From: an uncultured Lachnospiraceae bacterium | GTDB taxonomy: Bacteria; Bacillota; Clostridia; Lachnospirales; Lachnospiraceae | Length of the DNA stretch: 16,450 bases | Assembly: GCA_910585765.1 (NCBI GenBank) | Contig: CAJUES010000068.1 | Coordinates: forward strand, 1-16,450 | Direction of reading: 5' to 3' | Shown: in pieces, positions 1 to 5,760 of the stretch | Position numbering within the stretch: the first letter of the stretch is position 1 | How the letters are laid out: every line of letters starts with the position of its first letter | Notes under the pieces: model-generated | The model's input: the letters and a program-made list of their open reading frames with translations, nothing else | The model's database searches: none | Told to the model about the DNA's origin: nothing | Program-made: the position numbers and the translations under genes

Positions 1-97
1 GAAGTACTCCAACGCGAATATCCTCTCACAGGCAGGACAGTCCATGCTCGCACAGGGCAACCAGTCCAACCAGGGCGTACTCAGTCTGCTTGGCTAA
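1..97 (+). CDS. Flagellin, C-terminal end only (partial)
   Basis: This is the 3' end of a flagellin gene that begins before the window. The 31 visible codons, read from base 2 and ending at TAA 95-97, encode the terminal D0 helix with the motifs SQAGQSMLAQGNQ and VLSLLG. This helix packs in the core of the filament and carries the C-terminal end that family members need for assembly. The translated stretch is the same, residue for residue, as the end of the complete flagellin at 13025-14440, with only about seven silent base changes in 97. The window therefore holds two paralogous flagellin genes in the same direction, about 14 kb apart. The remainder of this copy, its promoter and its variable domain cannot be seen. 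Confidence 0.95.
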   Translation, partial: KYSNANILSQAGQSMLAQGNQSNQGVLSLLG

Positions 98-110
98 TTG
101 ATCATCGCGC

Positions 111-155
111 CGGACACCCGTCAGCCTTTGCTGACATTCTTCCTCAGGGTGTCCG
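111..155 (+). repeat. Nested hairpin downstream of flagellin
   Basis: The outer arms CGGACACCC (111-119) and GGGTGTCCG (147-155) are perfectly complementary. A second perfect hairpin, GTCAGC (120-125), loop CTTT, GCTGAC (130-135), lies directly inside. No T-run follows, so on its own it does not look like an intrinsic terminator. It may protect the 3' end of the flagellin mRNA together with the terminator that follows. Confidence 0.6.
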
Positions 156-162
156 TGTACAT

Positions 163-196
163 AAAAAGAAGTCGGTTTTCAGCCGACTTCTTTTTT
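163..196 (+). terminator. Intrinsic terminator, probably bidirectional
   Basis: Thirteen-base arms (163-175 and 183-195) pair perfectly around a short loop and end in a T-run. The arms begin with A and end with T, so the minus strand also reads as hairpin plus T-run. It can end transcription of the flagellin gene and of the convergent cotJ operon. Confidence 0.9.
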
Positions 197-279
197 GACA
201 AATTTATCTCAATTGTGTCTGCCTGAAAACAGATCAGACTGGCAGCAGGACATACCAATATCATTTTCAGTGCAATATC

Positions 280-897
280 TTACAGCTTATTGTCAAACAT
301 CTTCTTGTCAAATTCCGGATTGAAATAATAAAAATTCTTCGAGTCCAGCTTCTCCTTCGTCATCTCGATCGCCTCGCCGAAGCGGTTGAAGTGGACAATC
401 TCGCGCGCCCGGAGGAATTTCAGCGGTGCCCTGACATCGGGATCATCGATGACGCGCAGCAGGTTCTCATAGACAGTGCGCGCCTTCTGCTCGGCGGCGA
501 GATCCTCGTACAGGTCCGCGAACGCGTCGCCCTTTGACTGGAACTCCAGCGATGTGAAGGGAACGCCCCCCGCCGCCTGAGGCCACAGACCGGCAGTGTG
601 GTCGATATAGTATGCGTCAAAACCGGCTGTCTTTGCCTGTTCCGGCGTCAGGTTTCTGGTCAGCTGGTAGACGATGGCACAGATGATCTCCATGTGGTTG
701 ATCTCCTCCGTGCCGATGTCGGTCAGCAGGCCGCCCACCTTTTTCACCGGCATCGAATAGCGCTGCGCCAGATAGCGCATGGACGCGGAGAGCTCGCCGT
801 CCGGGCCTCCGTACTGGCTGATGATCAGCTGCGCCGTCTTCGGGCAGGTCTTCTTGATTTTTACAGGATATTGCAAACGTTTCTCATAAGCCCACAT
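280..897 (-). CDS. cotJC: Spore coat protein CotJC, manganese catalase family
   Basis: This 205-residue protein has the length and sequence of CotJC, a ferritin-like four-helix protein of the manganese catalase family found in or under the spore coat. Visible metal-ligand candidates follow the family pattern: E35 in GPDGE, E65 and H68 in TEEINHME, an acidic residue in the helix near 127-137 (E131 or E136), and E166/H169 in REIVHF. The start was placed at ATG 897-895 rather than further upstream. This ATG overlaps the stop of the preceding gene as TAATG, and AAGGAGG lies nine bases before it. The longer reading adds residues unlike the family. It is coupled to the CotJA-CotJB gene and should be made in the mother cell during sporulation. 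In Bacillus, CotJC needs CotJA to enter the coat. Catalase activity is inferred from the family, not shown. Confidence 0.9.
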   Translation of the reverse strand: MWAYEKRLQYPVKIKKTCPKTAQLIISQYGGPDGELSASMRYLAQRYSMPVKKVGGLLTDIGTEEINHMEIICAIVYQLTRNLTPEQAKTAGFDAYYIDHTAGLWPQAAGGVPFTSLEFQSKGDAFADLYEDLAAEQKARTVYENLLRVIDDPDVRAPLKFLRAREIVHFNRFGEAIEMTKEKLDSKNFYYFNPEFDKKMFDNKL

Positions 898-1349
898 TAG
901 ATCAGTCCTCCTTCCCAGGGCATCGGTCCCTCGCCCCACTCATATTTGTCGGATTCCGGCTTCCCGGTAACGACTGACAGCTGCGTCAGTGCATTGTACC
1001 TGGCAGCGTAGTCGGCAAGCGTGTCCAGGCGCTTCTGCAGCAGTTCCCGCATCAGCTTGATACCGTGCTGGCAGTCGGGGTGCGTGTCGAGATAGAGCGT
1101 CAGGTCGTTGACCGCAAAGCCGATCATGGCGATCTCGTTCATCGCCTTCTCGCGCTCTGACAGCTTTGACGCGGCTGCCTTGTCACAGAACGGACACGGA
1201 ATATCCTCCGCGGCGTGGAAATTCATGTTGAGGCACGGGAAGATCGTGCCGTTATATAAAGCGGAGTTCAGCTCGTAAGGCTCGCACCATTCCTGGATCG
1301 GAAACGAACCCATCGCAAGGGACTCCGGAGTGCATGTGCAGTTGTTCAT
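897..1349 (-). CDS. CotJA-CotJB fusion, spore coat protein
   Basis: One uninterrupted 150-residue frame combines two proteins that are usually separate. Residues about 14-45 resemble CotJA (core PIQEWCEPYE then GTIFPCLNMNF). Residues about 66-130 resemble CotJB (an EIAMIGFAVNDLTLYLDTHP-type core, then a helix reaching YNALTQL). The joining segment contains PCPFC, and the N-terminus adds two more cysteines (NNCTC). The start was set at ATG 1349 because GGAGGG lies six to seven bases before it; an in-frame ATG at 1361 would put the ribosome site inside the gene. The TAA stop overlaps the cotJC ATG, so all three CotJ functions form one compact unit. No convincing sporulation-sigma promoter was found upstream. 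CotJB alone with an N-terminal extension is the alternative, but the CotJA core is well matched. Confidence 0.85.
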   Translation of the reverse strand: MNNCTCTPESLAMGSFPIQEWCEPYELNSALYNGTIFPCLNMNFHAAEDIPCPFCDKAAASKLSEREKAMNEIAMIGFAVNDLTLYLDTHPDCQHGIKLMRELLQKRLDTLADYAARYNALTQLSVVTGKPESDKYEWGEGPMPWEGGLI

Positions 1350-1545
1350 AAAACCCTCCATTTCTGAAATTGCCTGCCGGCAAAATTAAAAGGCTGCATG
1401 AATTATTTTTTGAAAAAGACAGCAGAATATACTGGTTCATGTTGGGAAATTGGAAACAGATTCCACAAATGCCGCCGGAAAGCCGCTATAAAATAGTATA
1501 TTTTTATATAATTTTATATAATATAGAAAGAAAGCGCAGAAACAC
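1350..1545. other. Divergent intergenic region, cotJ / glucokinase
   Basis: This stretch separates the divergent cotJ operon and glucokinase gene and becomes very A+T-rich at 1487-1530. The cotJ promoter must lie here, but I see no clear sigma-E, sigma-K or sigma-A match on the minus strand. A TATAAT at 1517-1522 on the plus strand lacks a usable -35. Confidence 0.6.
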
Positions 1546-1574
1546 TTGCAAAAAACACAAAAAGCTGATATACA
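1546..1574 (+). promoter_or_regulatory. Sigma-A promoter of glucokinase gene
   Basis: TTGCAA (1546-1551) and TATACA (1569-1574) are separated by 17 bases, and a TG at 1566-1567 gives an extended -10 (TGaTATACA). Transcription would start near 1581. The leader is about 30 nt and contains the GGGAGG ribosome site at 1594-1599. Confidence 0.7.
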
Positions 1575-1609
1575 TTACATATATACTGAAAATGGGAGGA
1601 TATACAGAG

Positions 1610-2554
1610 ATGTACAGAGCAGGGATCGATCTGGGTGGAACCAATATCAAGGCAGGGATTGTCGATGAAGATCAGAAAATCATAGCGCAGGCATCGGCGC
1701 CGACTGGAGCGGAGCGCTCGGCGGAGGAAGTCATAGCGGACATGGCAGGACTCGTAAAACAGTTGATGGAAGAGTTGGGGATAGACGAGAGTGCGCTCGC
1801 GGGTATCGGTGTCGGATGTCCTGGTCTCGTGGATGCGGAGGCGGGCATCGTGCGCTATTCCAACAATATCAGCTGGGAAAATGTGGCGCTCGTGCAGGAG
1901 CTTGGAAAATTTTTCTCCTGCGGCATCCGCATCTCCAACGATGCGAACTGCGCGGCGCTTGGCGAGGTCAAGGCGGGAGCTGCGAGGGATGTGTCAAATG
2001 CGATTCTGCTCACGCTCGGGACAGGTGTCGGCGGCGGCATCATTCTGAATGGAAAAGTTTTTGAGGGGAGCAACGCGGGGGGCGCAGAGCTGGGACATAT
2101 CAGCATGATCATGGGCGGTGAGCCATGCACCTGCGGCAGGCGGGGCTGCGTGGAGGCGTATGCGTCCGCCACGGCGCTGATCCGGGATGCGAAACGGGCA
2201 GCCGCCGCGGACAGGAAATCCCTGATGAACCAGATGTGCGGCGGAAAGATCGAGAATATGAACGGCAAGATCCCCTTTGATGCGGCGCTCGAGGGCGATG
2301 AGGCGGCAAAGGAAGTCGTGGAGAACTACTATACATATCTTGCGGAAGCCATCGCAAACTATGTCAATATCTTCCGGCCGGACGTCGTGCTCCTGTCGGG
2401 CGGCATCTGCAACCAGGGGAGCCGTCTGACGAAACCGGTGGAGGAGCATCTGAGTTTCCTGTGCTTTGGCGGGGACAGGGCATTTGTGCCGCCGGTGCGG
2501 TGCGCGATCCTTGGCAATGACGCCGGCATGATCGGCGCGGCAAACCTCATATAG
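1610..2554 (+). CDS. glcK: ROK-family glucokinase
   Basis: This 314-residue cytoplasmic sugar kinase would phosphorylate glucose with ATP to feed glycolysis. It has the full ROK layout: phosphate-binding DLGGTN (residues 7-12), the sugar-binding and catalytic-base segment ISNDANCAALGE with D111 as the likely base, the glycine-rich LTLGTGVGGGI (135-145), GGAELGH (157-163), and the ROK zinc site H163 with CTCGRRGC (C173, C175, C180) followed by E182. The length is typical of glucokinase-type ROK kinases and there is no N-terminal helix-turn-helix, so it is not a ROK repressor. The frame is open upstream to 1370, but the ribosome site at 1594-1599 and the promoter at 1546 fix the start at 1610. 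It is flanked by its own promoter and terminator and is not linked to sugar transport genes. Other hexoses cannot be excluded as substrates. Confidence 0.92.
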   Translation: MYRAGIDLGGTNIKAGIVDEDQKIIAQASAPTGAERSAEEVIADMAGLVKQLMEELGIDESALAGIGVGCPGLVDAEAGIVRYSNNISWENVALVQELGKFFSCGIRISNDANCAALGEVKAGAARDVSNAILLTLGTGVGGGIILNGKVFEGSNAGGAELGHISMIMGGEPCTCGRRGCVEAYASATALIRDAKRAAAADRKSLMNQMCGGKIENMNGKIPFDAALEGDEAAKEVVENYYTYLAEAIANYVNIFRPDVVLLSGGICNQGSRLTKPVEEHLSFLCFGGDRAFVPPVRCAILGNDAGMIGAANLI

Positions 2555-2566
2555 GATTGATCAGAT

Positions 2567-2615
2567 AAGGGCATACAGAAAGCCGCGGATCTCCGGCGGC
2601 TTTCTGTATGCCCTT
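2567..2615 (+). terminator. Long hairpin terminator after glucokinase
   Basis: Arms 2567-2586 and 2596-2615 form an almost unbroken 20-bp stem (AAGGGCATACAGAAAGCCGC with its complement) around a nine-base loop. Only two T residues follow, so it is not a textbook intrinsic terminator. It still separates the gene from the next promoter and may act as a 3' stabiliser. Confidence 0.75.
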
Positions 2616-2663
2616 CATTGCGCTCCGGTACGGAATCATAAATAAGTAAACATAATATTCTCG

Positions 2664-2692
2664 TTGCAGTTTGGGAAAAAAGATGTTATACT
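2664..2692 (+). promoter_or_regulatory. Sigma-A promoter of the DUF5722-tetR unit
   Basis: TTGCAG (2664-2669), a 17-base spacer and TATACT (2687-2692) with TG at 2684-2685 (extended -10) form a strong housekeeping promoter. The start would fall near 2699, giving a leader of about 45 nt. Confidence 0.75.
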
Positions 2693-2711
2693 GAAAAAGT
2701 TACAGAATCAA

Positions 2712-2733
2712 ATCAATTACAGATAAAATTGAT
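2712..2733. repeat. Inverted repeat between promoter and ribosome site
   Basis: ATCAATT (2712-2718) and AATTGAT (2727-2733) are perfect inverted repeats with an eight-base spacer. They sit between the predicted transcription start and the GGAGG at 2734-2738. The 22-bp size suits an operator, perhaps for the TetR protein encoded in the same unit, or an mRNA hairpin that limits ribosome access. Neither role is proven. Confidence 0.5.
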
Positions 2734-2745
2734 GGAGGAGATATG

Positions 2746-4188
2746 ATGAGAGGTAAAAAACAGACAAAACGTGTCTACGGAATCCTGTTTGTCCTGTTTG
2801 TCATGGTGCTGGGCATCCAGGCAAACGCGGCAAGAGCGCTGAATCAGGCGTTTGCGACCGCGGCAGGCAGTGTCCTTGTAGACAGGGCGACCATTGCTTA
2901 CACGGCAACACTGCCCGAGATCCCTGCAAGTGACGACGGTGTGCTCTACCTGTTCGAGATGCAGCCATACGAGTACGCAGTGGCACCCACGGCAGTGCCG
3001 GTGGCATCGGCGCCCGCATCGCTCACGCCGGCGTTCACAGTGCCCTATACAGGGGCAAGGCTCTACACCAAACTGGGGCTCGCAGTCAAGTCCGGCGGAC
3101 AGAACGTGCTGATCGCAAACCCGCAGTACATCGCGAACCCGGAGCTTCTTGCCACACACACCAGGGCTAGGCAGGCAAGACCGCTCAAGTCGGAGCAGGG
3201 CAAGGATTTCTGCAATCTGTACATGTCGGAGAATGCAAACGGTGTCATCGCCGGGAGGTACACCACGGCGCAGATCATGAACAACGGCGGCAACCAGGCG
3301 ATCACGAACCCGTATTCCAGAGCGGCGATCATACCGACGGACACGCATCCGGTAGCGCCCCAGCACTATATGCTCAACGCGTCGGAGCCGGCAGGTATCG
3401 CGGCGATCGCGGCTGAACTCTCAAGAGTCGCGGCAAACTCTACCGTGGAGAACTTTATCGTGGGAAACGAAGTGAACGTCCGCACATGGAACTACATGAT
3501 CTGGACAGACTGGGACAGCTATATCCGGGAGTACGCGCAGACCTTCCGCGTGGCGTACAATGCGATCAAGAGCCAGAACGCAAACGCCAGGGTGTTCGTC
3601 TGCATCGACCAGAACTGGGACAGGAACCGTCCGGCCGGACATGCAGAGTACTATGAATACATCGATGGAAAGGACTTCCTCGCGAAGTTCAACGCACTGA
3701 TAGCGGGCGAGGGCAACATCGACTGGGGTGTGGCACAGCATCCGTATCCGGTGCCGCTGACATACGCGAAATTCTGGGATATGTCGGGATGTCCCAGCGG
3801 CGGCTACATGGCGGCGCAGGTGTCATCCGGCAAGATGATGACCTTCCAGAACCTGTCACTGCTCACAAACTATCTGCAGGCACCGGAAATGCTGAGCCCG
3901 GCAGGTGCTGTCAGACACGTGATCCTGAGCGAGATCGGACTGACCAACGCACAGGGTGTGGATGTGCAGGCGGCAGCGCTCTATGCCTCCTATGTGGCGG
4001 CAAAATCCAACCCGTATGTGGAGGAGATCATATATCTGCTGAGCTACAGCGAGCCGCAGGTGGACACCAGGCTCTCCGGGCAGTCACAGCTCGTTTTCAA
4101 CAGTCTCGGTACCGCGCAGGAAGCGACATACGATGCATGGGCAAAGGCATTTATCGGCATCAGCGACTGGTCGCAGGTCATCAAATAG
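2746..4188 (+). CDS. Secreted DUF5722-like TIM-barrel protein, possible glycosidase
   Basis: The 480-residue product starts with a signal peptide: a basic MRGKKQTKR, a hydrophobic core YGILFVLFVMVLGI, and a probable cleavage after QANA. The body resembles DUF5722 proteins, as judged from memory of the family. It has two spaced glutamates in the sequence setting of clan GH-A catalytic residues: E242 in IVGNEVN, where an N-E pair marks the acid/base, and E396 in ILSEIGLT, the usual place of the nucleophile. The conserved AQHPYPVPLTYAKFWD lies between them. It is therefore probably an extracellular, perhaps polysaccharide-acting, barrel, but no substrate can be named. Two adjacent ATGs exist (2743, 2746); the second sits seven bases from GGAGG and is preferred. 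The gene is followed after 16 bases by a tetR gene and has its own sigma-A promoter. No cell-wall anchor or carbohydrate-binding module is visible. Confidence 0.75.
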   Translation: MRGKKQTKRVYGILFVLFVMVLGIQANAARALNQAFATAAGSVLVDRATIAYTATLPEIPASDDGVLYLFEMQPYEYAVAPTAVPVASAPASLTPAFTVPYTGARLYTKLGLAVKSGGQNVLIANPQYIANPELLATHTRARQARPLKSEQGKDFCNLYMSENANGVIAGRYTTAQIMNNGGNQAITNPYSRAAIIPTDTHPVAPQHYMLNASEPAGIAAIAAELSRVAANSTVENFIVGNEVNVRTWNYMIWTDWDSYIREYAQTFRVAYNAIKSQNANARVFVCIDQNWDRNRPAGHAEYYEYIDGKDFLAKFNALIAGEGNIDWGVAQHPYPVPLTYAKFWDMSGCPSGGYMAAQVSSGKMMTFQNLSLLTNYLQAPEMLSPAGAVRHVILSEIGLTNAQGVDVQAAALYASYVAAKSNPYVEEIIYLLSYSEPQVDTRLSGQSQLVFNSLGTAQEATYDAWAKAFIGISDWSQVIK

Positions 4189-4204
4189 GATATGAAGAGA
4201 TAAA

Positions 4205-4846
4205 ATGGGCAAAATAGATCAGAACAAGCAGATCAAGAGGGAGTCCCTGCTGGAGACGGCATACAGGCTTTTCACCAGCAAGGGGATCCACAAGACATCC
4301 ATATCGGATATCGTGGAGGCTGCAGGCGTGGCAAAAGGAACCTTCTATCTGTATTTTAAGGACAAATATGATATCAGGAACAAACTGATAGCGCACAAGT
4401 CGAGCGAGGTCTTCAAGAGAGCGGACCTCGCTCTTAAAGCGACAGGCATCACAGAGATCGAGGACAGGGTGGTCTTTCTGGTCGACAATATCATCAGCCA
4501 GCTCGTGGAGGACAGGACGCTGCTGGGATTTATATCCAAGAATCTCGGCTGGGGGGTGTTCAAGAACGTTCTCATCGAGGCGGGGGAGGACAGTGATGTT
4601 GATTTCTACGACATCTACAACTCCATGTTCCGGGACGAGGGAAAGTTTGACAATCCCGAAGTGATGGTGTTCATGATCATAGAGCTTGTGGGCTCCGCAT
4701 GTCACAGCACCATCCTCCACGGTGAGCCGGTGGGGATCGAGGAGATCAGACCCTATATCCTGCGCACTGTGAGGGGGATCATGGAGATGCACCGCCTGGG
4801 CGCGCGGCAGGATCTGATATTAAATTTGCAAAAAAGTATAAAGTAA
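4205..4846 (+). CDS. TetR-family transcriptional regulator
   Basis: This 213-residue protein has a typical TetR N-terminal DNA-binding domain. A helix covers residues about 10-27 (LETAYRLFTSKG) and the helix-turn-helix spans about 32-60, with SISDIVEAAGVAKGTFYLYF followed by KDKYDI. The remaining 150 residues form the helical ligand-binding and dimer domain, which is too variable for naming a ligand. The start lies 16 bases after the preceding stop, with a weak GAAGAGA as ribosome site, so it is probably co-transcribed with the secreted protein gene and may control it. The inverted repeat at 2712-2733 is a candidate target. The last codons overlap the -35 element of the flagellar sigma-28 promoter at 4839, so the two units abut without a terminator. 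A link to flagellar control is possible but unsupported. Confidence 0.9.
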   Translation: MGKIDQNKQIKRESLLETAYRLFTSKGIHKTSISDIVEAAGVAKGTFYLYFKDKYDIRNKLIAHKSSEVFKRADLALKATGITEIEDRVVFLVDNIISQLVEDRTLLGFISKNLGWGVFKNVLIEAGEDSDVDFYDIYNSMFRDEGKFDNPEVMVFMIIELVGSACHSTILHGEPVGIEEIRPYILRTVRGIMEMHRLGARQDLILNLQKSIK

Positions 4847-4865
4847 ATGAAAAATAATCCGATAA
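4839..4865 (+). promoter_or_regulatory. Sigma-28 (sigma-D) promoter of the late flagellar operon
   Basis: TAAA (4839-4842), a 15-base spacer and TCCGATAA (4858-4865) match the flagellar sigma-28 consensus TAAA-N15-GCCGATAA at all but one position. The -35 lies inside the final codons of the tetR gene. Transcription would start about 55 nt before flgM. Confidence 0.88.
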
Positions 4866-4925
4866 ATTAAGTATAAAAGAACTGATAACATAAATAATTG
4901 ACTGGTTGGGAAGGAGGAGTCCGGT

Positions 4926-5204
4926 ATGCGTATAGATGCCTATAATCAAATACAGCAGATCTACGGAACGAAAAAGTTAACCAAAACTGAGAAGAAGGCA
5001 GCGGGAGCAAGCTTCAAGGATCAGCTCATGCTCTCAGCAACGGCACAGGATGCTTCCGCAGCAAAAAAAGCACTCTCAGCAACGCCTGACGTGCGGCAGA
5101 ATCTTGTAAGTTCCATCAAGGAACGCATAGACAATAACACTTATGAGGTGGACGCGGAGGATTTTGCAGGAAAGCTTTTGGAGAAGTACAACGGCCTGTT
5201 TTAA
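4926..5204 (+). CDS. flgM: Anti-sigma-28 factor FlgM
   Basis: FlgM binds the flagellar sigma factor and holds it inactive until the hook and basal body are complete. The 92-residue product has the usual size and the usual two parts. A polar, probably disordered N-terminal half (residues 1-50) begins MRIDAYNQIQQIYG. The conserved C-terminal sigma-binding helices include VSSIKERIDNNTYEVDAEDFAGKLLEKY without its ends altered. GGAGG at 4913-4917 lies eight bases before the ATG. It is the first gene after a sigma-28 promoter, so the sigma factor would drive synthesis of its own inhibitor, a well-known feedback arrangement. The flgN gene follows after 13 bases. Nothing in the sequence suggests loss of function. 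Confidence 0.92.
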   Translation: MRIDAYNQIQQIYGTKKLTKTEKKAAGASFKDQLMLSATAQDASAAKKALSATPDVRQNLVSSIKERIDNNTYEVDAEDFAGKLLEKYNGLF

Positions 5205-5217
5205 GTGAGGTGTACAG

Positions 5218-5736
5218 GTGGCAAGCTTATTGGAAAACTTGATTGACGTGCTCGACAGTGAGAACACGGAGTATGACAGGCTCGTGACGCTCGCTGAGAG
5301 CAAGACTTCCGCCATCGTCGCGGGAGACATCGAAAACCTGGGAAAAATCATGGAAGAAGAACAGGAAATCGTAGGCAGAATCCAAGGAATGGAGAAGAAA
5401 AGGGATAAATTTCTGGCTGATATTGCCAACGTAGTTAACAGGGATGTTGAAACATTGAAACTCATAGACCTGATTCAGATGCTCGAATCGATGCCCGACC
5501 AAAAGCAGAAGCTTGAGGGCGTGCAGAAAAGCCTGAGGATGACCATAGACAAACTGAGGGAGACAAACGGAAAGAACCAGATGCTCCTCTCGGAACGGCT
5601 GGATATGGTGAACTTTAACCTCGACATGATACGGGCAATGAAGTCTGCGCCGCAAACAGCCAATTATAGTAGAGATGCATATACAAACGGACAATCGCTT
5701 GGTATCTTACATGGTGGTTTCGACGCGAAACAATAA
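5218..5736 (+). CDS. flgN: FlgN-family flagellar export chaperone
   Basis: FlgN is the cytoplasmic chaperone that keeps FlgK and FlgL soluble and brings them to the flagellar export gate. The 172 residues are almost entirely helical, with heptad-like stretches at about 1-65 (IDVLDSENTEYDRLVTLAES) and 85-145 (KLEGVQKSLRMTIDKLRETN), followed by a loose tail. Sequence conservation in FlgN is low, so the call leans on the fold pattern, the size and the position between flgM and flgK. The start is GTG at 5218, with GTGAGG seven bases before it. A weaker or regulated initiation is possible because of the GTG. Spacing is 13 bases to flgM and 24 bases to the first flgK, which supports one transcript. 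Confidence 0.87.
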   Translation: MASLLENLIDVLDSENTEYDRLVTLAESKTSAIVAGDIENLGKIMEEEQEIVGRIQGMEKKRDKFLADIANVVNRDVETLKLIDLIQMLESMPDQKQKLEGVQKSLRMTIDKLRETNGKNQMLLSERLDMVNFNLDMIRAMKSAPQTANYSRDAYTNGQSLGILHGGFDAKQ

Positions 5737-5760
5737 CGACGAAACACGAGGTGAGATACC

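Noticed and set aside
1500..1522. TATAAT at 1517-1522 as glucokinase promoter
   Set aside because: No acceptable -35 lies 16-18 bases upstream, and a better extended -10 promoter is present at 1546-1574.
1370..1609. Possible 80-residue N-terminal extension of the glucokinase
   Set aside because: The frame is open, but the promoter at 1546-1574 and the ribosome site at 1594-1599 place the start at 1610, and ROK glucokinases start at the GGTN region.
2713..3366. 217-codon minus-strand frame opposite the secreted protein gene
   Set aside because: Overlaps the signal-peptide gene and its promoter; composition is that of a shadow frame.
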